Source: Humidesulfovibrio mexicanus (GTDB lineage Bacteria > Desulfobacterota > Desulfovibrionia > Desulfovibrionales > Desulfovibrionaceae). From it: a DNA stretch of 64,000 nucleotides. This document shows, in pieces, positions 8,546 to 17,610 of the stretch (positions within the stretch are counted from its first letter, which is position 1; the number at the start of each line of letters is the position of its first letter). The notes below the pieces were generated by a model. It saw only the letters and a list, made by a program, of their open reading frames with translations, had not been told where the DNA came from and searched no databases. Location of the stretch: NCBI RefSeq assembly GCF_900188225.1, contig NZ_FZOC01000002.1:62001-126000 (forward strand), in the 5' to 3' direction. Made by a program: the position numbers and the translations under genes.

Positions 8546-8561
8546 AGCATCGGGCGTGCCA
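8546..8561 (-). promoter_or_regulatory. Sigma-54 (-24/-12) promoter of zraP
   Basis: Read on the minus strand the site is TGGCACG-CCCG-ATGCT. It matches the consensus TGGCAYG-N4-TTGCW at all but one position, with the essential GG and GC exactly 10 bases apart. Transcription would start near 8535, giving a leader of about 70 bases. The adjacent zraR encodes the type of activator this promoter needs. Confidence 0.8.
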
Positions 8562-8612
8562 AGTGTATTTTGTTAATTATTCCAAAGATTGACCGTGGTA
8601 TAGTCTGGGTTG

Positions 8613-8642
8613 TTGTGCAGATGTGTGCACTTTCGTGCACAA
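8613..8642. promoter_or_regulatory. Palindromic activator site upstream of the zraP promoter
   Basis: An inner perfect inverted repeat TGTGCAC-TTTC-GTGCACA (8624-8641) is nested in an outer TTGTGCA (8613-8619) / TGCACAA (8636-8642) pair. A further half-site TTGCACAA lies at 8670-8677. The inner palindrome begins about 63 bp upstream of the -24 element, a usual place for a sigma-54 enhancer. Binding by ZraR is inferred from position, not from a known consensus. Confidence 0.55.
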
Positions 8643-8756
8643 CGATTTGTGTTCGGTCAGGGGCGGATGTTGCACAATTGCTGCTCGCGCAGGGCTTGAC
8701 GGACGCTCCTGGCGACCCCATTTCCTGGCCGACGAGATGAAGCGGAGGTGAGCGCC

Positions 8757-8975
8757 ATGCCCATGTTTGAATATGAATGCCGTGCTTGCGGCCATGTTTT
8801 CGAGGAACTGGTGTTCGGCCAAGAGGACGAGGCTGAACTGCGCTGCCCTGCGTGCGGGGCGGACAAGCCGGATCGCCGCCTGTCCGCCTGCGCCGTGCGT
8901 GTGGGCGGCGGGGTCGCTTCGGCCCCGCCGATGGGACCGACCGGAGGGTGCGGCGGCGGAGGCGGCTTTACCTGA
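8757..8975 (+). CDS. FmdB-family zinc ribbon protein
   Basis: 72 aa. The N-terminus MPMFEYECRACGHVFE, with two CxxC knuckles (CRAC and CPAC, about residues 8-11 and 30-33), is the signature of the FmdB/regulatory-protein zinc ribbon family. The tail is glycine-rich (GPTGGCGGGGG), as is usual in the family. Exact function is unknown; members were first described next to formamidase and amidase genes. An ideal GGAGGTG lies 6 bases before the ATG at 8757, which decides this start over an upstream GTG at 8748. It is transcribed away from zraP and converges on the radical SAM gene. Confidence 0.85.
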   Translation: MPMFEYECRACGHVFEELVFGQEDEAELRCPACGADKPDRRLSACAVRVGGGVASAPPMGPTGGCGGGGGFT

Positions 8976-9010
8976 GGGGCCTAAGTCCGGGCTCCCGTGC
9001 GGAGTCCATT

Positions 9011-10717
9011 TCAGATTTGCTCCAGCCAGCGGTCCATGCCGCACGCCCCGCAGCCCGCGCAGCCCAACGCCGGGCAGCCGGGACTGTGCACCGCGCGGTC
9101 TGCGCGGCCATACTCCCGCCACAAAAGCTGGCGCGAGACGCCGATGTCCACGACCTCCCAGGGGAAGGCTTCGGTTTCGCCGCGCTGGCGGTCCAGGATG
9201 TCCGCCGTTTCGGTTTCGAAGCGGCGCATGGCCTTTTTCCAGCCCCCCTCGGCCGCCAGTTCCACTAGCCGGAACGTCTCTTCCCCGCCACGCGAGAGCA
9301 CGCCCTGCAGCCGCGCCTGAAACGGCGCGTCCACGTGCAAGGCCAAGCCCCGCAATTTGCGGGTCATTTCAGTCAGGCGCTTCTGCCCGGCCAGCAGCCC
9401 AGCCTCGGACATCATGGGCGCCCACTGCATGGGGGTGAAGGGCTTGGGCACCAGGCAGCTGGCCCCGAGCGTGATGCGCATGAACTCTCGTGTCCTGGCT
9501 CCGTGTCCGCGGTCGCGCGCGGCCATGACCTGCCCCAAAAACGCTTCGAGCTCGTCGTAGTCTTCAGCCGTTTCCCAGGGCCAGCCGATGATGAGGTACA
9601 GGCGCAGGTGGTTCACGCCCAGCCGGGCGCAGCGCTCCACCGCGTCAAGGAACACCTCGGCATCCAGCTTTTTGTTGGCCGCGCGCCGCAAGCGTTCGCT
9701 CGCGCCCTCCAGGGCCAGGGTGATGGTGCGTATGCCGCACTGGCGAAGGAATTCCAACAATTCTTCGCCCAGGCCATCGGCCCGCAGGGAAGACAGGGAG
9801 AATTTGGTCTTGCGGTCGGCCAGCCAGCGGAGAAAGGGCAGCAGGTCCGGCCAGTCGGTAAGGGCCGTGCCCACAAGCCCGACCTTGGGCGGGGCGGCCT
9901 CTTCCACAAGCCGCACCAGGTCGTCCATGCGGGCGTGGCGCGGGGGACGGTAGATGTAGCCCGCCGCGCAAAAGCGGCAGGCGTGGGGACAGCCCCGGTT
10001 GATCTCCAGCAGCATGGCGTCCGCAAAAGCCGCCTTCGGCCCTGTGAAGCCCGATGCCGCCGGGCAGGCCAAGAGGCCCGGCCGGTCCCGTTCCAGCGCC
10101 AGAACGCGCCGCACCGGGAGCGTGCTCATCCCCGGCACGTACAGCCCCGGCATGTCCTTCACGGAGGCCAGAAACTCCTGCTTGGGCACACCGTCGAAGG
10201 CCGCGCGCTTCATGGCCAGGCAGAATTCCGTCAGCCCGGCCTCGGCCTCGCCGACCCAGAAGGCGTCCGCCAGCGGGGCCAGCGGAGCGGGGTTCAGAAA
10301 GGCCACCGGTCCTCCCACCAGAACCAGGGGGTAGTCCGGGCGTTCCGCCCGTGAAGGCGGAACGCCCGCTGCGGCGAGCGTCCTGAGGAGGGGGAGGAAG
10401 TCCTCCTCGAAACTGACGCTCGCCGCCATCAAGGGGAAGAGTGTCAGATCCCTGCCGCTGTCATGCGCGGCAGGCGCGTTAAAGCCCTTGCCGAGGAAGA
10501 AGCGTTCCACGGCCAGCCCGGGCTCCTGGGACAGCAGGCGATGCACCACCTGCCATCCCAGGGCCGAGAGACCCATGCCCTCGTCGCCGGGGACCAGAAG
10601 CGCCACGGGAAGGCGGCCGCCGAGGTCCGGCGTTTGGGCCGGGGCCTGTCCGGGCCGGGGTGGGCGACCGCGTGACTGCTCGCGCCGCCGCTCCGCCCCG
10701 GAAGGGCGCCTGCCCAC
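9011..10717 (-). CDS. Radical SAM protein at the end of the dcw cluster
   Basis: 568 aa. The radical SAM cluster ligands are C243, C247 and C250 (GCPHACRFC), followed by an aromatic glycine segment typical of B12-binding-type radical SAM enzymes. The N-terminal 200 residues (VALLVPGDEGMG, LVLVGGPVAF, FWVGEAEAG) resemble the cobalamin-binding-like domain that precedes the SAM barrel in this group. The C-terminus is cysteine-rich (SPGCPALGCAGCGACG), a possible extra metal site. The substrate is unknown. The gene follows ftsZ by three bases with a GTG start and no good ribosome site, so coupling to ftsZ is likely. The true start may lie further in, near LPVALLVPG, because the first 35 residues are low-complexity and arginine-rich. 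Confidence 0.8.
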   Translation of the reverse strand: MGRRPSGAERRREQSRGRPPRPGQAPAQTPDLGGRLPVALLVPGDEGMGLSALGWQVVHRLLSQEPGLAVERFFLGKGFNAPAAHDSGRDLTLFPLMAASVSFEEDFLPLLRTLAAAGVPPSRAERPDYPLVLVGGPVAFLNPAPLAPLADAFWVGEAEAGLTEFCLAMKRAAFDGVPKQEFLASVKDMPGLYVPGMSTLPVRRVLALERDRPGLLACPAASGFTGPKAAFADAMLLEINRGCPHACRFCAAGYIYRPPRHARMDDLVRLVEEAAPPKVGLVGTALTDWPDLLPFLRWLADRKTKFSLSSLRADGLGEELLEFLRQCGIRTITLALEGASERLRRAANKKLDAEVFLDAVERCARLGVNHLRLYLIIGWPWETAEDYDELEAFLGQVMAARDRGHGARTREFMRITLGASCLVPKPFTPMQWAPMMSEAGLLAGQKRLTEMTRKLRGLALHVDAPFQARLQGVLSRGGEETFRLVELAAEGGWKKAMRRFETETADILDRQRGETEAFPWEVVDIGVSRQLLWREYGRADRAVHSPGCPALGCAGCGACGMDRWLEQI

Positions 10718-10720
10718 GGT

Positions 10721-11953
10721 CTAATCCGCGTTGCGGCGGATGAAGGCCGGGGTGTCCAGGGCCTCATCCTCGAAGAGGAATTCCTCTTCGCCCGCGCCCA
10801 TGGCGCGCATGGAGGCGTAAGCTTGCCGTCCGTCGCCCGTCTTGACCGCGTTGGCGCGCACGAAGGCGGGCAGATCGCGGTTGGAGTTGGCGATGACCGA
10901 GGCGATGGTGCCGGTGCGGCGCAGGCCCTGCTTGGGGGCGACGGGAACCGGGTTCAAGAGCGGCTTGGTCTCCTTCTCCGGCTTGGGCGCGGCCTCGCGC
11001 TGGTCGATGCTGGTGGCGATGACGGTGACGCAGAGTTCGTCGCCGGCGTCGGGGTCGGCCACCACGCCGAAGACGATGTTGGCGTCCTCGTGGGCTTCCT
11101 TGGCGATGAGGTCGGAGACCTCCTGGATTTCGTCGGTGCTCATGTCCTCGCTGGCGGTGATGTTGAACAGCACCCCGCGCGCCCCGGCGATGGAGACATC
11201 CTCCAGAAGCGGGCTGGTGATGGCCTTGAGCGCGGCCTCGCGGGCGCGGTTTTCGCCGGAGGCGATGCCCGTGCCCATGAGGGCCAGGCCGGAGTTGGTC
11301 ATGATGGCCTTCACGTCCGCGAAGTCCAGGTTGATGAGGCCGTGCACGGTGATGAGGTCCGCGATGCCTTTGACCGCGTAATACAGCACTTCGTCGGCCT
11401 TTTTCAGCATGGTGCCGAAGCCGGCCTTTTTGGCGGCCATCTGCAGCAGGCGGTCGTTGGGGATGGTGATGATGGAGTCCACCACCTGCCGCAACTCGGC
11501 GATGCCCTTGTCGGCCTGCTGCATACGGCGGCGGCCCTCGAAGTAGAAGGGCTTGGTGACCACGGCCACGGTGAGGGCCCCGGCCTCCTTGGCGGCCTGG
11601 GCGATGACCGGCGCCGCGCCGGTGCCGGTGCCGCCGCCCATGCCCGCGGTGATGAACACCATGTCGGTGTTCTGCACCAGCTCGCGCACCTGGTCGATGC
11701 TCTCAAGGGCGGCGTTGCGGCCGACCTCGGGATTCGCCCCGGCGCCAAGGCCCTTGGTGAGCTTGCCGCCCAGCTGGATGGTGTGGTCGGCCAGGGACTT
11801 CTCGATATCCTGGGCATCGGTGTTGGCCGCGATGAAGCTGACGCCGGACAGGCGCGACTGGATCATGTTGTTGATGGCGTTGCCGCCGCCGCCGCCGCAG
11901 CCGATGACTTTGATTTTTGCGCTCATGTCGTTCTCGATCTCGAAATGTGCCAT
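10721..11953 (-). CDS. ftsZ: Cell division protein FtsZ
   Basis: 410 aa, the tubulin-like GTPase that forms the Z-ring. Visible elements are the N-terminal nucleotide loop (IGCGGGGGNAINNM), the tubulin signature GGGTGTGAAP (about 110-119), the T7 synergy loop region (NLDFADVKAIM) and the FtsA/ZipA-binding tail LDTPAFIRRNAD at the very end. A variable linker of about 60 residues separates core and tail. GGAGGAGGAACCC precedes the ATG, a strong ribosome site suited to a highly made protein. It follows ftsA by 65 bases in the same operon. Confidence 0.98.
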   Translation of the reverse strand: MAHFEIENDMSAKIKVIGCGGGGGNAINNMIQSRLSGVSFIAANTDAQDIEKSLADHTIQLGGKLTKGLGAGANPEVGRNAALESIDQVRELVQNTDMVFITAGMGGGTGTGAAPVIAQAAKEAGALTVAVVTKPFYFEGRRRMQQADKGIAELRQVVDSIITIPNDRLLQMAAKKAGFGTMLKKADEVLYYAVKGIADLITVHGLINLDFADVKAIMTNSGLALMGTGIASGENRAREAALKAITSPLLEDVSIAGARGVLFNITASEDMSTDEIQEVSDLIAKEAHEDANIVFGVVADPDAGDELCVTVIATSIDQREAAPKPEKETKPLLNPVPVAPKQGLRRTGTIASVIANSNRDLPAFVRANAVKTGDGRQAYASMRAMGAGEEEFLFEDEALDTPAFIRRNAD

Positions 11954-12018
11954 GGGTTCCTCCTCCCAAAAGCTCTTTGGCTACAGTACGTGAAACTTCC
12001 CCTTGATCGAAACGCCTC

Positions 12019-13260
12019 TTAGGCGATGTCGACGAACCACTTCTTCATGCGTCCCAGGATCCGGTTGAAGACGTTGTCCTCGCGGATCCGGAAGTCCCCC
12101 CCGCCGGAGTTCGGCACCTGGCGCTTCTCGGCTCCGTAGAGCAGAAGGCCCACCGCCGTGGCGTACTTGGGGTTGTTCACCATGTCGTAGAGGCCGCCCA
12201 CGTACTCGGGGTAGCCGATGCGCACCGGCAGATCGAAGACTTGCTCGGCCAGGTCCTGCATCCCCGCGATGAGCGAGGTGCCGCCGGTCAAGACCACGCC
12301 CGCGGCGATCTGATTCTTGAAGCCGCTCTTGATGAGTTCCTGGTCCACCAGGGCCAGAATCTCCTCGCACCGGGGCTCGCAAATCTCCGCCAGCACGCGT
12401 TTGCTCATGGCGCGGGAGTCGCGGCCGCCCACGCTGGGCACCTCGATGCCCTCGTCCACCTTGACCATCTCGGCCAGGGCGCAGCCGTGCTCGATCTTGA
12501 TCTTTTCCGCGCTGGTCATGGGCGTGCGCAGGCCGAAGGCGATGTCGTTGGTCAGGTTGTTGCCGCCAAGGGCCAGCACCGCCGTGTGCTTGATGGAGTC
12601 CTTGGAGAAGATGGCGATGTCCGTGGTGCCGCCGCCCAGGTCCACAAGGCACACGCCGATCTCGCGCTCCTCGTCGGAGAGCACGGACTTGCTGGAGGCC
12701 AGGGACTCGAGCACGATGTCGGCCACATCGAGCCCGCTGCGGTGGCAGGAGCGCACGATGTTCTGCGCGCTGGTGACCGCGCCGGTGACGATGTGGACCT
12801 TGACCTCCAGCCGCACGCCCGCCATGCCCAGCGGGTCGGCGATGCCGCGCTGGTCGTCCACGATGAACTCCTGCGGCAGGGTGTGGATGACCTCGCGGTC
12901 CAGCGGAATGGCCACGGCCTTGGCCGCTTCGATGACGCGGTCCACGTCCTTCTGGGTGACCTCGCCGCCCTTGACGGCGATGACCCCGTGGCTGTTGAAG
13001 CCCTTGATGTGGCTGCCGGCGATGCCGGCGTAGACCGAGTGGATCTCGCAACCGGCCATCAGCTCGGCCTCCTCCAAGGCCTTCTTGATGGATTGCACTG
13101 TCTGCTCGATGTTCACCACCACGCCGCGCCGAAGCCCTGTGGACGGGCTTGTGCCGACGCCGATGATGTCCACCAGTCCGTCTTCCTTGGCCTCGCCCAC
13201 CACGGCGCAAATCTTCGTGGTGCCGATGTCCAGGCCGACGATGATGTCGCTCTTGGCCAT
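12019..13260 (-). CDS. ftsA: Cell division protein FtsA
   Basis: 413 aa, an actin-fold ATPase that tethers FtsZ to the membrane. The phosphate-1 motif (VGLDIGTTKICAVVGE) is at residues 9-24. The phosphate-2 motif (VDLGGGTTDIAIF) is near 205 and the adenosine motif (VVLTGGTSLIAGM) near 335. The amphipathic membrane-targeting helix is the C-terminal RILGRMKKWFVDIA. Length is normal for the family. The strong start context (GGGAGGAAAAC) precedes the ATG at 13260. It lies between ftsQ and ftsZ, the standard order. Confidence 0.97.
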   Translation of the reverse strand: MAKSDIIVGLDIGTTKICAVVGEAKEDGLVDIIGVGTSPSTGLRRGVVVNIEQTVQSIKKALEEAELMAGCEIHSVYAGIAGSHIKGFNSHGVIAVKGGEVTQKDVDRVIEAAKAVAIPLDREVIHTLPQEFIVDDQRGIADPLGMAGVRLEVKVHIVTGAVTSAQNIVRSCHRSGLDVADIVLESLASSKSVLSDEEREIGVCLVDLGGGTTDIAIFSKDSIKHTAVLALGGNNLTNDIAFGLRTPMTSAEKIKIEHGCALAEMVKVDEGIEVPSVGGRDSRAMSKRVLAEICEPRCEEILALVDQELIKSGFKNQIAAGVVLTGGTSLIAGMQDLAEQVFDLPVRIGYPEYVGGLYDMVNNPKYATAVGLLLYGAEKRQVPNSGGGDFRIREDNVFNRILGRMKKWFVDIA

Positions 13261-13314
13261 GTTTTCCTCCCTTGGTTGACTCGCCGATATCCGGCGCTTC
13301 CCTATTCTTCCCCG

Positions 13315-14166
13315 TCAGGAAGCTCCGGGCTTCTGCCTCATTTCAACGGAAATTTTGCCGCCGCTGGCCTCTATGGCCGCCACGCGCCCGGTTTCGCCGC
13401 GCAGCTTCAGGTCGCGCCACACGGTTTCAATGCGGTCAAAATGGGTCTGCCAGTCGGTCAGCTCCGCGCGCACACGGATGCGCAGCGCGTCGAGGTACAG
13501 CTCCACCTGTCCGGCCTCGCTGAACTTGACCCAGGCCATTTGCCCCAGGGCGAAGGGCAGGGCCTGGCGGTTCATGCGCGCCACCATGGCCGAGACTTCC
13601 TCGCGCCTGTCCCCCAGGCCGGGGGCCACTTCCAGCAGGGGAAGCGAAGCCGAATCGCCCGGAGAGAGCTGGGTGATGATCTCGCCCTTGGCGTCGGCGA
13701 AGTAGAGCTGGCCGTCCTGCCGCACCCAGAAGGAGGGGTGGCGCTCCACCAGGGTGATGAAAAGCTTGTCCGGCAGCTCGCGGCGCACGGTGACGAATTC
13801 CACCCAGGGGTTTTGCGACAGTGCCGCCTCCACCCTGGAAACGTTGACGCCCAGGCTGTTCTGTCCCAGGCGCAGTCCGGCGATCTCCAGCACCTGGCCG
13901 TAGGTGAGCCGAAGGTTTCCGGAAACGCCGATTTCCGTAAGCCCCAGGGCCGGGGTGGTGGTGGTCACCCGGTAGACGTAGATAAGGCCGGTGCCGAGCA
14001 CGCCGAGAATCAGGGCCGAGACCAGGAAGAACATGATGCCCTTCACCGCTCCGCCAGGGTTGATGGGCAGCCTTGGCCTGTCGTCCCGACGGGTTCGGTT
14101 GACGCGCACGGGCGCCTTGCGCGCGGGCTGGGTGCGCCGCAGCATTCCGCTTGGCCGCAGGTTCAT
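13315..14166 (-). CDS. ftsQ: Cell division protein FtsQ
   Basis: 283 aa, a bitopic divisome protein linking early and late division proteins. A basic cytoplasmic tail (1-40) is followed by one transmembrane helix (about 43-65). The POTRA domain starts at GLTEIGVSGNLRLTYGQVLEIAG (75-97), and the FtsQ beta domain runs from PWVEFVTVRRELPDKLFITLVERHP on. The start overlaps the stop of murB by 4 bases (ATGA), so translation is coupled. No ddl gene lies between murB and ftsQ, unlike the enterobacterial cluster. Confidence 0.93.
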   Translation of the reverse strand: MNLRPSGMLRRTQPARKAPVRVNRTRRDDRPRLPINPGGAVKGIMFFLVSALILGVLGTGLIYVYRVTTTTPALGLTEIGVSGNLRLTYGQVLEIAGLRLGQNSLGVNVSRVEAALSQNPWVEFVTVRRELPDKLFITLVERHPSFWVRQDGQLYFADAKGEIITQLSPGDSASLPLLEVAPGLGDRREEVSAMVARMNRQALPFALGQMAWVKFSEAGQVELYLDALRIRVRAELTDWQTHFDRIETVWRDLKLRGETGRVAAIEASGGKISVEMRQKPGAS

Positions 14167-15044
14167 TTGAGCACCACCACTTCCATTTCAAGCGTGACGC
14201 CGGAGCGCAGCCGAACGGCGCGCTGGCCCATGTCGAGAAGCTCCAAAGCCTGGGCCGGGGTGCCTTCGCCAAGGTTTACCAGGAAATTCGCGTGTTTTTC
14301 AGAAAACGCCATCCCGCCCAGGCGCTTGCCCCGCATTCCGGCCTGCTCCAGCAGTCTGCCCGCGCTGTCGCATTCAGGATTCTTGAACACACACCCCGCG
14401 CTTTTGGCCGTTACAGGCTGGGAGGCGCGCTTTTTCGCGTAGGCCTGCTCCATGCGCTCGCGCACGGCGACGGGGTCGTCGTTGGTGAGGGCGAACTCCG
14501 CCTCCCAGATGAGGCTGAAACCCTTGCCGACACCGGCGTCGAAGCGGCGGTAGCCGAATGTGCATTGCGAGGCCTGCCGCCACACAAGTCCGCCTTCCGG
14601 GGTCCACATGCGCACGCGGGTCAAGCGGGCGCCGGTCTCCACGCCGTACGACCCCGCGTTCATGGCCACGGCTCCGCCAATGCGGCCGGGAATGCCCGTA
14701 AGCCCCTCCATGCCCGAAAGCCCCATGCGCTGGCACAAGCCAAGAAACCGGGGCAGGCCATAGCCCGCGCCCACCCGCACCAGGGCGCCCACGGCCGTGT
14801 GCTCGGCCACAGGCCCCTGCACATTGGCCGGGCGCACCAGCGTCAGGTCCAGCGGTCCCTCTGTGGCCAGCATGTTGCTGCCCGAGCCTAAGGCCAACGG
14901 GCGGCCGCCCAGGCGCGGAAGCTCTGCCGCCAGCTGGTCCAGATCGGCCTCGGTGCGCGCCACGGCCTCGGCCAGGGCGGGGCCGCCCAGGCGCAGGGTG
15001 GTGCGCTCGGAAAGGCGCGGGGTGTGGATCAGCTCAAGTGCCAT
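14163..15044 (-). CDS. murB: UDP-N-acetylenolpyruvoylglucosamine reductase MurB
   Basis: 293 aa, an FAD flavoenzyme that reduces UDP-GlcNAc-enolpyruvate to UDP-MurNAc with NADPH. The FAD-binding segments are LALGSGSNMLA (about 50-60) and GIPGRIGGAVAMNAGSYG (about 113-130). The catalytic serine lies in KSAGCVFKNP, and the C-terminal segment FSEKHANFLVN is typical. The frame extends 25 codons upstream, but the ATG at 15044 is preceded by AAGGAAC at proper spacing. Its last bases overlap ftsQ. Confidence 0.95.
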   Translation of the reverse strand: MALELIHTPRLSERTTLRLGGPALAEAVARTEADLDQLAAELPRLGGRPLALGSGSNMLATEGPLDLTLVRPANVQGPVAEHTAVGALVRVGAGYGLPRFLGLCQRMGLSGMEGLTGIPGRIGGAVAMNAGSYGVETGARLTRVRMWTPEGGLVWRQASQCTFGYRRFDAGVGKGFSLIWEAEFALTNDDPVAVRERMEQAYAKKRASQPVTAKSAGCVFKNPECDSAGRLLEQAGMRGKRLGGMAFSEKHANFLVNLGEGTPAQALELLDMGQRAVRLRSGVTLEMEVVVLK

Positions 15045-15057
15045 GTGGTTCCTTTTG

Positions 15058-16488
15058 CTAGGCTTCTTCCGTCGCGTTGAGCCAGTTCTCGCCAATTTTC
15101 CAAATGCTGCCCGCGCCAAGGGTCAAAAACAGGTCGCCGGGCTTCAGGATTTCCTTCAACTGCCGCTCCATGCCCGCAAAGTCCGGGAAGAAGCGCACCT
15201 TGGTCTTGCTCACCTGCTTGATGCCCTGGGCCAGGCTCATGCCGTTGACGCCGGGGATGGGCGCTTCGCTGGCCGGGTAGATCTCGGTCAGCAGCAGCAG
15301 GTCCGTCTGGGAGAAGGCGGTGCAGAAATCGCCGAAGAGCGCCTGCGTGCGGCTGAAGCGGTGCGGCTGGAAGGCCACCACAAGCCTGCGGTCCGGGTAG
15401 CAGGCCTTGGCCGTGTCCAGCGTGGCCTTGATTTCGGCCGGATGGTGCCCGTAATCGTCCACCACGAGCACGCCTGCGCGTTCGCCCTTGCGCTCGAAGC
15501 GCCTGCCCACGCCGCCGAAGTTGGCCAGCCCCTGCAGAATGGCCTCTTTGGGCAGCCCGGCTTCCAGGGCCACGCCGATGGCGCCCAGGGAGTTGAGCAC
15601 GTTGTGCAGGCCGGGGTGGGCGAGGGTCGCCTGGCCCCAGGGCTCGCCGTCCAGGGTCACGCTGAAGATGCTGCGCAGGCTGCTGGCCGTGACCTCGCCG
15701 CGCAGGCGGTTCTTCGGCCCCAGTCCGTAAGTGAGGCAGGGGCGCTTGATGTGCGGCAGCAGCCTGGCCACGCCAGGGTCGTCGCCGCAGACTACGTTGA
15801 CTCCGTAGAAGGGGATGGCGTTCATGAAGGTGGTGAAGGAGCGGTCGATGTCCGCCTGGTCCTTGTAGTAGTCCAGGTGGTCGCGGTCCACGTTGGTCAC
15901 AACGGTCATGATGGGCGAGAGGCAGAGGAAGCTGCCGTCGGATTCGTCGGCCTCGGCGATGAGAAACTCGCCTTCGCCCAGGCGCGCGTTGGAGCCGTAG
16001 GTGTTGAGCCGACCGCCGATGATGACCGTGGGGTCCAGCCCGGCCTCGGTGAAGATGGTGGCCAAAAGCGAGGTTGTGGTGGTCTTGCCGTGGGTTCCGG
16101 CCACGGCGATGCCGGTGCGCATCCGCATGAGCTCGGCCAGCATCTCCGCACGGGGGATGATGGGGACGGACAGCTCGCGCGCACGCACAAGCTCTGGATT
16201 GCCGTCCTGGATGGCCGTGGATTTGACCACGACGTCGGCCTGGCCCACGTTGTCGGCCCCGTGGCCGATGAACACCTGTGCGCCGAGTTTCTTGAGCCGG
16301 TGCACGGCGGCGCCCGCGGCCATGTCCGAGCCGGTGACGGTGAAGCCCATGTTCAGCAACACTTCTGCAATGCCGCTCATGCCGGCCCCGCCGATGCCCA
16401 CCATGTGCACGGTGGACACCCTGCTGTACATGGCCGGGCTGGCGCTGCGTCCCGGCACGGGGATGCGTTTTTCGTTCGTCGCGTCCAT
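15058..16488 (-). CDS. murC: UDP-N-acetylmuramate--L-alanine ligase MurC
   Basis: 476 aa, which adds L-Ala to UDP-MurNAc. The dinucleotide-fold start [19 protein letters not shown] is at about 28-46, the Mur-ligase P-loop [12 protein letters not shown] is near 130 and the central-domain [10 protein letters not shown] near 190. [12 protein letters not shown] in the C-terminal domain is the MurC signature. The N-terminal 25 residues before the fold are longer than usual, but GAGGAAC precedes the ATG at 16488. It lies 13 bases before murB and 33 after murG. Confidence 0.97.
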   Translation of the reverse strand: MDATNEKRIPVPGRSASPAMYSRVSTVHMVGIGGAGMSGIAEVLLNMGFTVTGSDMAAGAAVHRLKKLGAQVFIGHGADNVGQADVVVKSTAIQDGNPELVRARELSVPIIPRAEMLAELMRMRTGIAVAGTHGKTTTTSLLATIFTEAGLDPTVIIGGRLNTYGSNARLGEGEFLIAEADESDGSFLCLSPIMTVVTNVDRDHLDYYKDQADIDRSFTTFMNAIPFYGVNVVCGDDPGVARLLPHIKRPCLTYGLGPKNRLRGEVTASSLRSIFSVTLDGEPWGQATLAHPGLHNVLNSLGAIGVALEAGLPKEAILQGLANFGGVGRRFERKGERAGVLVVDDYGHHPAEIKATLDTAKACYPDRRLVVAFQPHRFSRTQALFGDFCTAFSQTDLLLLTEIYPASEAPIPGVNGMSLAQGIKQVSKTKVRFFPDFAGMERQLKEILKPGDLFLTLGAGSIWKIGENWLNATEEA

Positions 16489-16521
16489 ATCAACGGTTCC
16501 TCATCACCGCGCGCCCGGGCA

Positions 16522-17610
16522 TCACGCCTCGGCGCACAGCTCCTCCAGGCCGTCCACGATGCGGCTGGCGGCATCTGGCCTGGCAAAGGTTCTGGCCGCG
16601 CGGCCCATGGAGGCCAGGCGCGCCGCGTCGTCCAGCAGCCCGGCCGCCATGTCGGCCAGGGTGCGGGCGGAAAGCTTCTTCTGATCCAGCAGCACTGCCG
16701 CACCCAGGTCGGCCAAGTGTTCGGCGTTCACACGTTGGTGGTCGTGGGCCGCCTGGGGGAAGGGCACCAGAATGGACGGCGCGCCCGTGGCCGCCAGCTC
16801 GAAAATCGTGGACGCCCCGGCCCGGCACAGGACCAGGTCGGCCCAGGCGTAGGCTTGCGCCATGCCCTCGATGAAACCGTGCGCGCAGGACGGGTCTGCT
16901 CCGGCCTTGGCGTAGGCCTCGCGGATGCGCGCCTCGTCGGCCGCGCCCGTCTGGTGCAGGAGGTTCACCCCTGCGGCCTGGAGCAGGGGCAGGGCTTCCA
17001 GAACGGCATCGTTCAGCGGTTTGGCCCCTTGGCTGCCGCCCAGCACCAGCAGGTTGCGGCGATTCGTGGCCTCCGGGCGCTTCGCCTCGGCGATGTCGGC
17101 GCGCACGGGGTTGCCGGTGCGCGTCACCTTGAGCGCCGGGAACAGGCCGCGTTTGTCGTCGAAGGACACGAACACCCGTCCGGCAACCTTGGCCAAAACG
17201 CGGTTGGTGACGCCCGGCACGGAGTTCTGCTCGTGCACGGCGCAGGGAATGCGCAGCAGGGCTGCGGCCAGCACCGGGCAGAAGCCCGCGTATCCGCCGA
17301 AGCCGATGACCGTCTCCGGCCGGAAGCGCCTGAGTTGGCGCGCGGCCAGCGCAATCCCGCGCGCAACGCCGAAGAGCGACAGCACGCCCTTGACGCCCCG
17401 ACCCAGCACGCCGCTGGCGGGCAGGGCGGCGAAATCCAGTCCGGCCTTGGCCGCAAGCCGCCCCTCCGGACCCGACGCGCCCAGGAAGAGCACGGCGGCC
17501 TTGGGAGCGCGGCGCTTCACCTCCGCGGCCACGCACAGGGCCGGGAAGATGTGCCCCCCGGTGCCGCCGGTGGTGACCACCAGCCGCGTGATGTTTTTGC
17601 GGGCGCTCAT
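16522..17610 (-). CDS. murG: UDP-GlcNAc transferase MurG (lipid II synthesis)
   Basis: 362 aa, a GT28 glycosyltransferase that adds GlcNAc to lipid I at the inner face of the cytoplasmic membrane. The glycine-rich N-terminal loop TTGGTGGHIFPALCVA is at about 12-27. The second G-loop GFGGYAGFCPVL, the HEQNSVPG segment and the UDP-binding ATGAPSILVPFPQAAHDHQ are all present. The frame is open far upstream, but the ATG at 17610 overlaps the stop of ftsW (ATGA) and gives a normal-length MurG. Confidence 0.97.
   Translation of the reverse strand: MSARKNITRLVVTTGGTGGHIFPALCVAAEVKRRAPKAAVLFLGASGPEGRLAAKAGLDFAALPASGVLGRGVKGVLSLFGVARGIALAARQLRRFRPETVIGFGGYAGFCPVLAAALLRIPCAVHEQNSVPGVTNRVLAKVAGRVFVSFDDKRGLFPALKVTRTGNPVRADIAEAKRPEATNRRNLLVLGGSQGAKPLNDAVLEALPLLQAAGVNLLHQTGAADEARIREAYAKAGADPSCAHGFIEGMAQAYAWADLVLCRAGASTIFELAATGAPSILVPFPQAAHDHQRVNAEHLADLGAAVLLDQKKLSARTLADMAAGLLDDAARLASMGRAARTFARPDAASRIVDGLEELCAEA

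Noticed and set aside
8624-8641. TGTGCAC palindrome as a Rex or CRP/FNR-type site
   Set aside because: The arms and 4-base spacing do not fit TTGTGAA-type Rex or TGTGA-N6-TCACA sites, and the nearby sigma-54 promoter makes an enhancer more likely.
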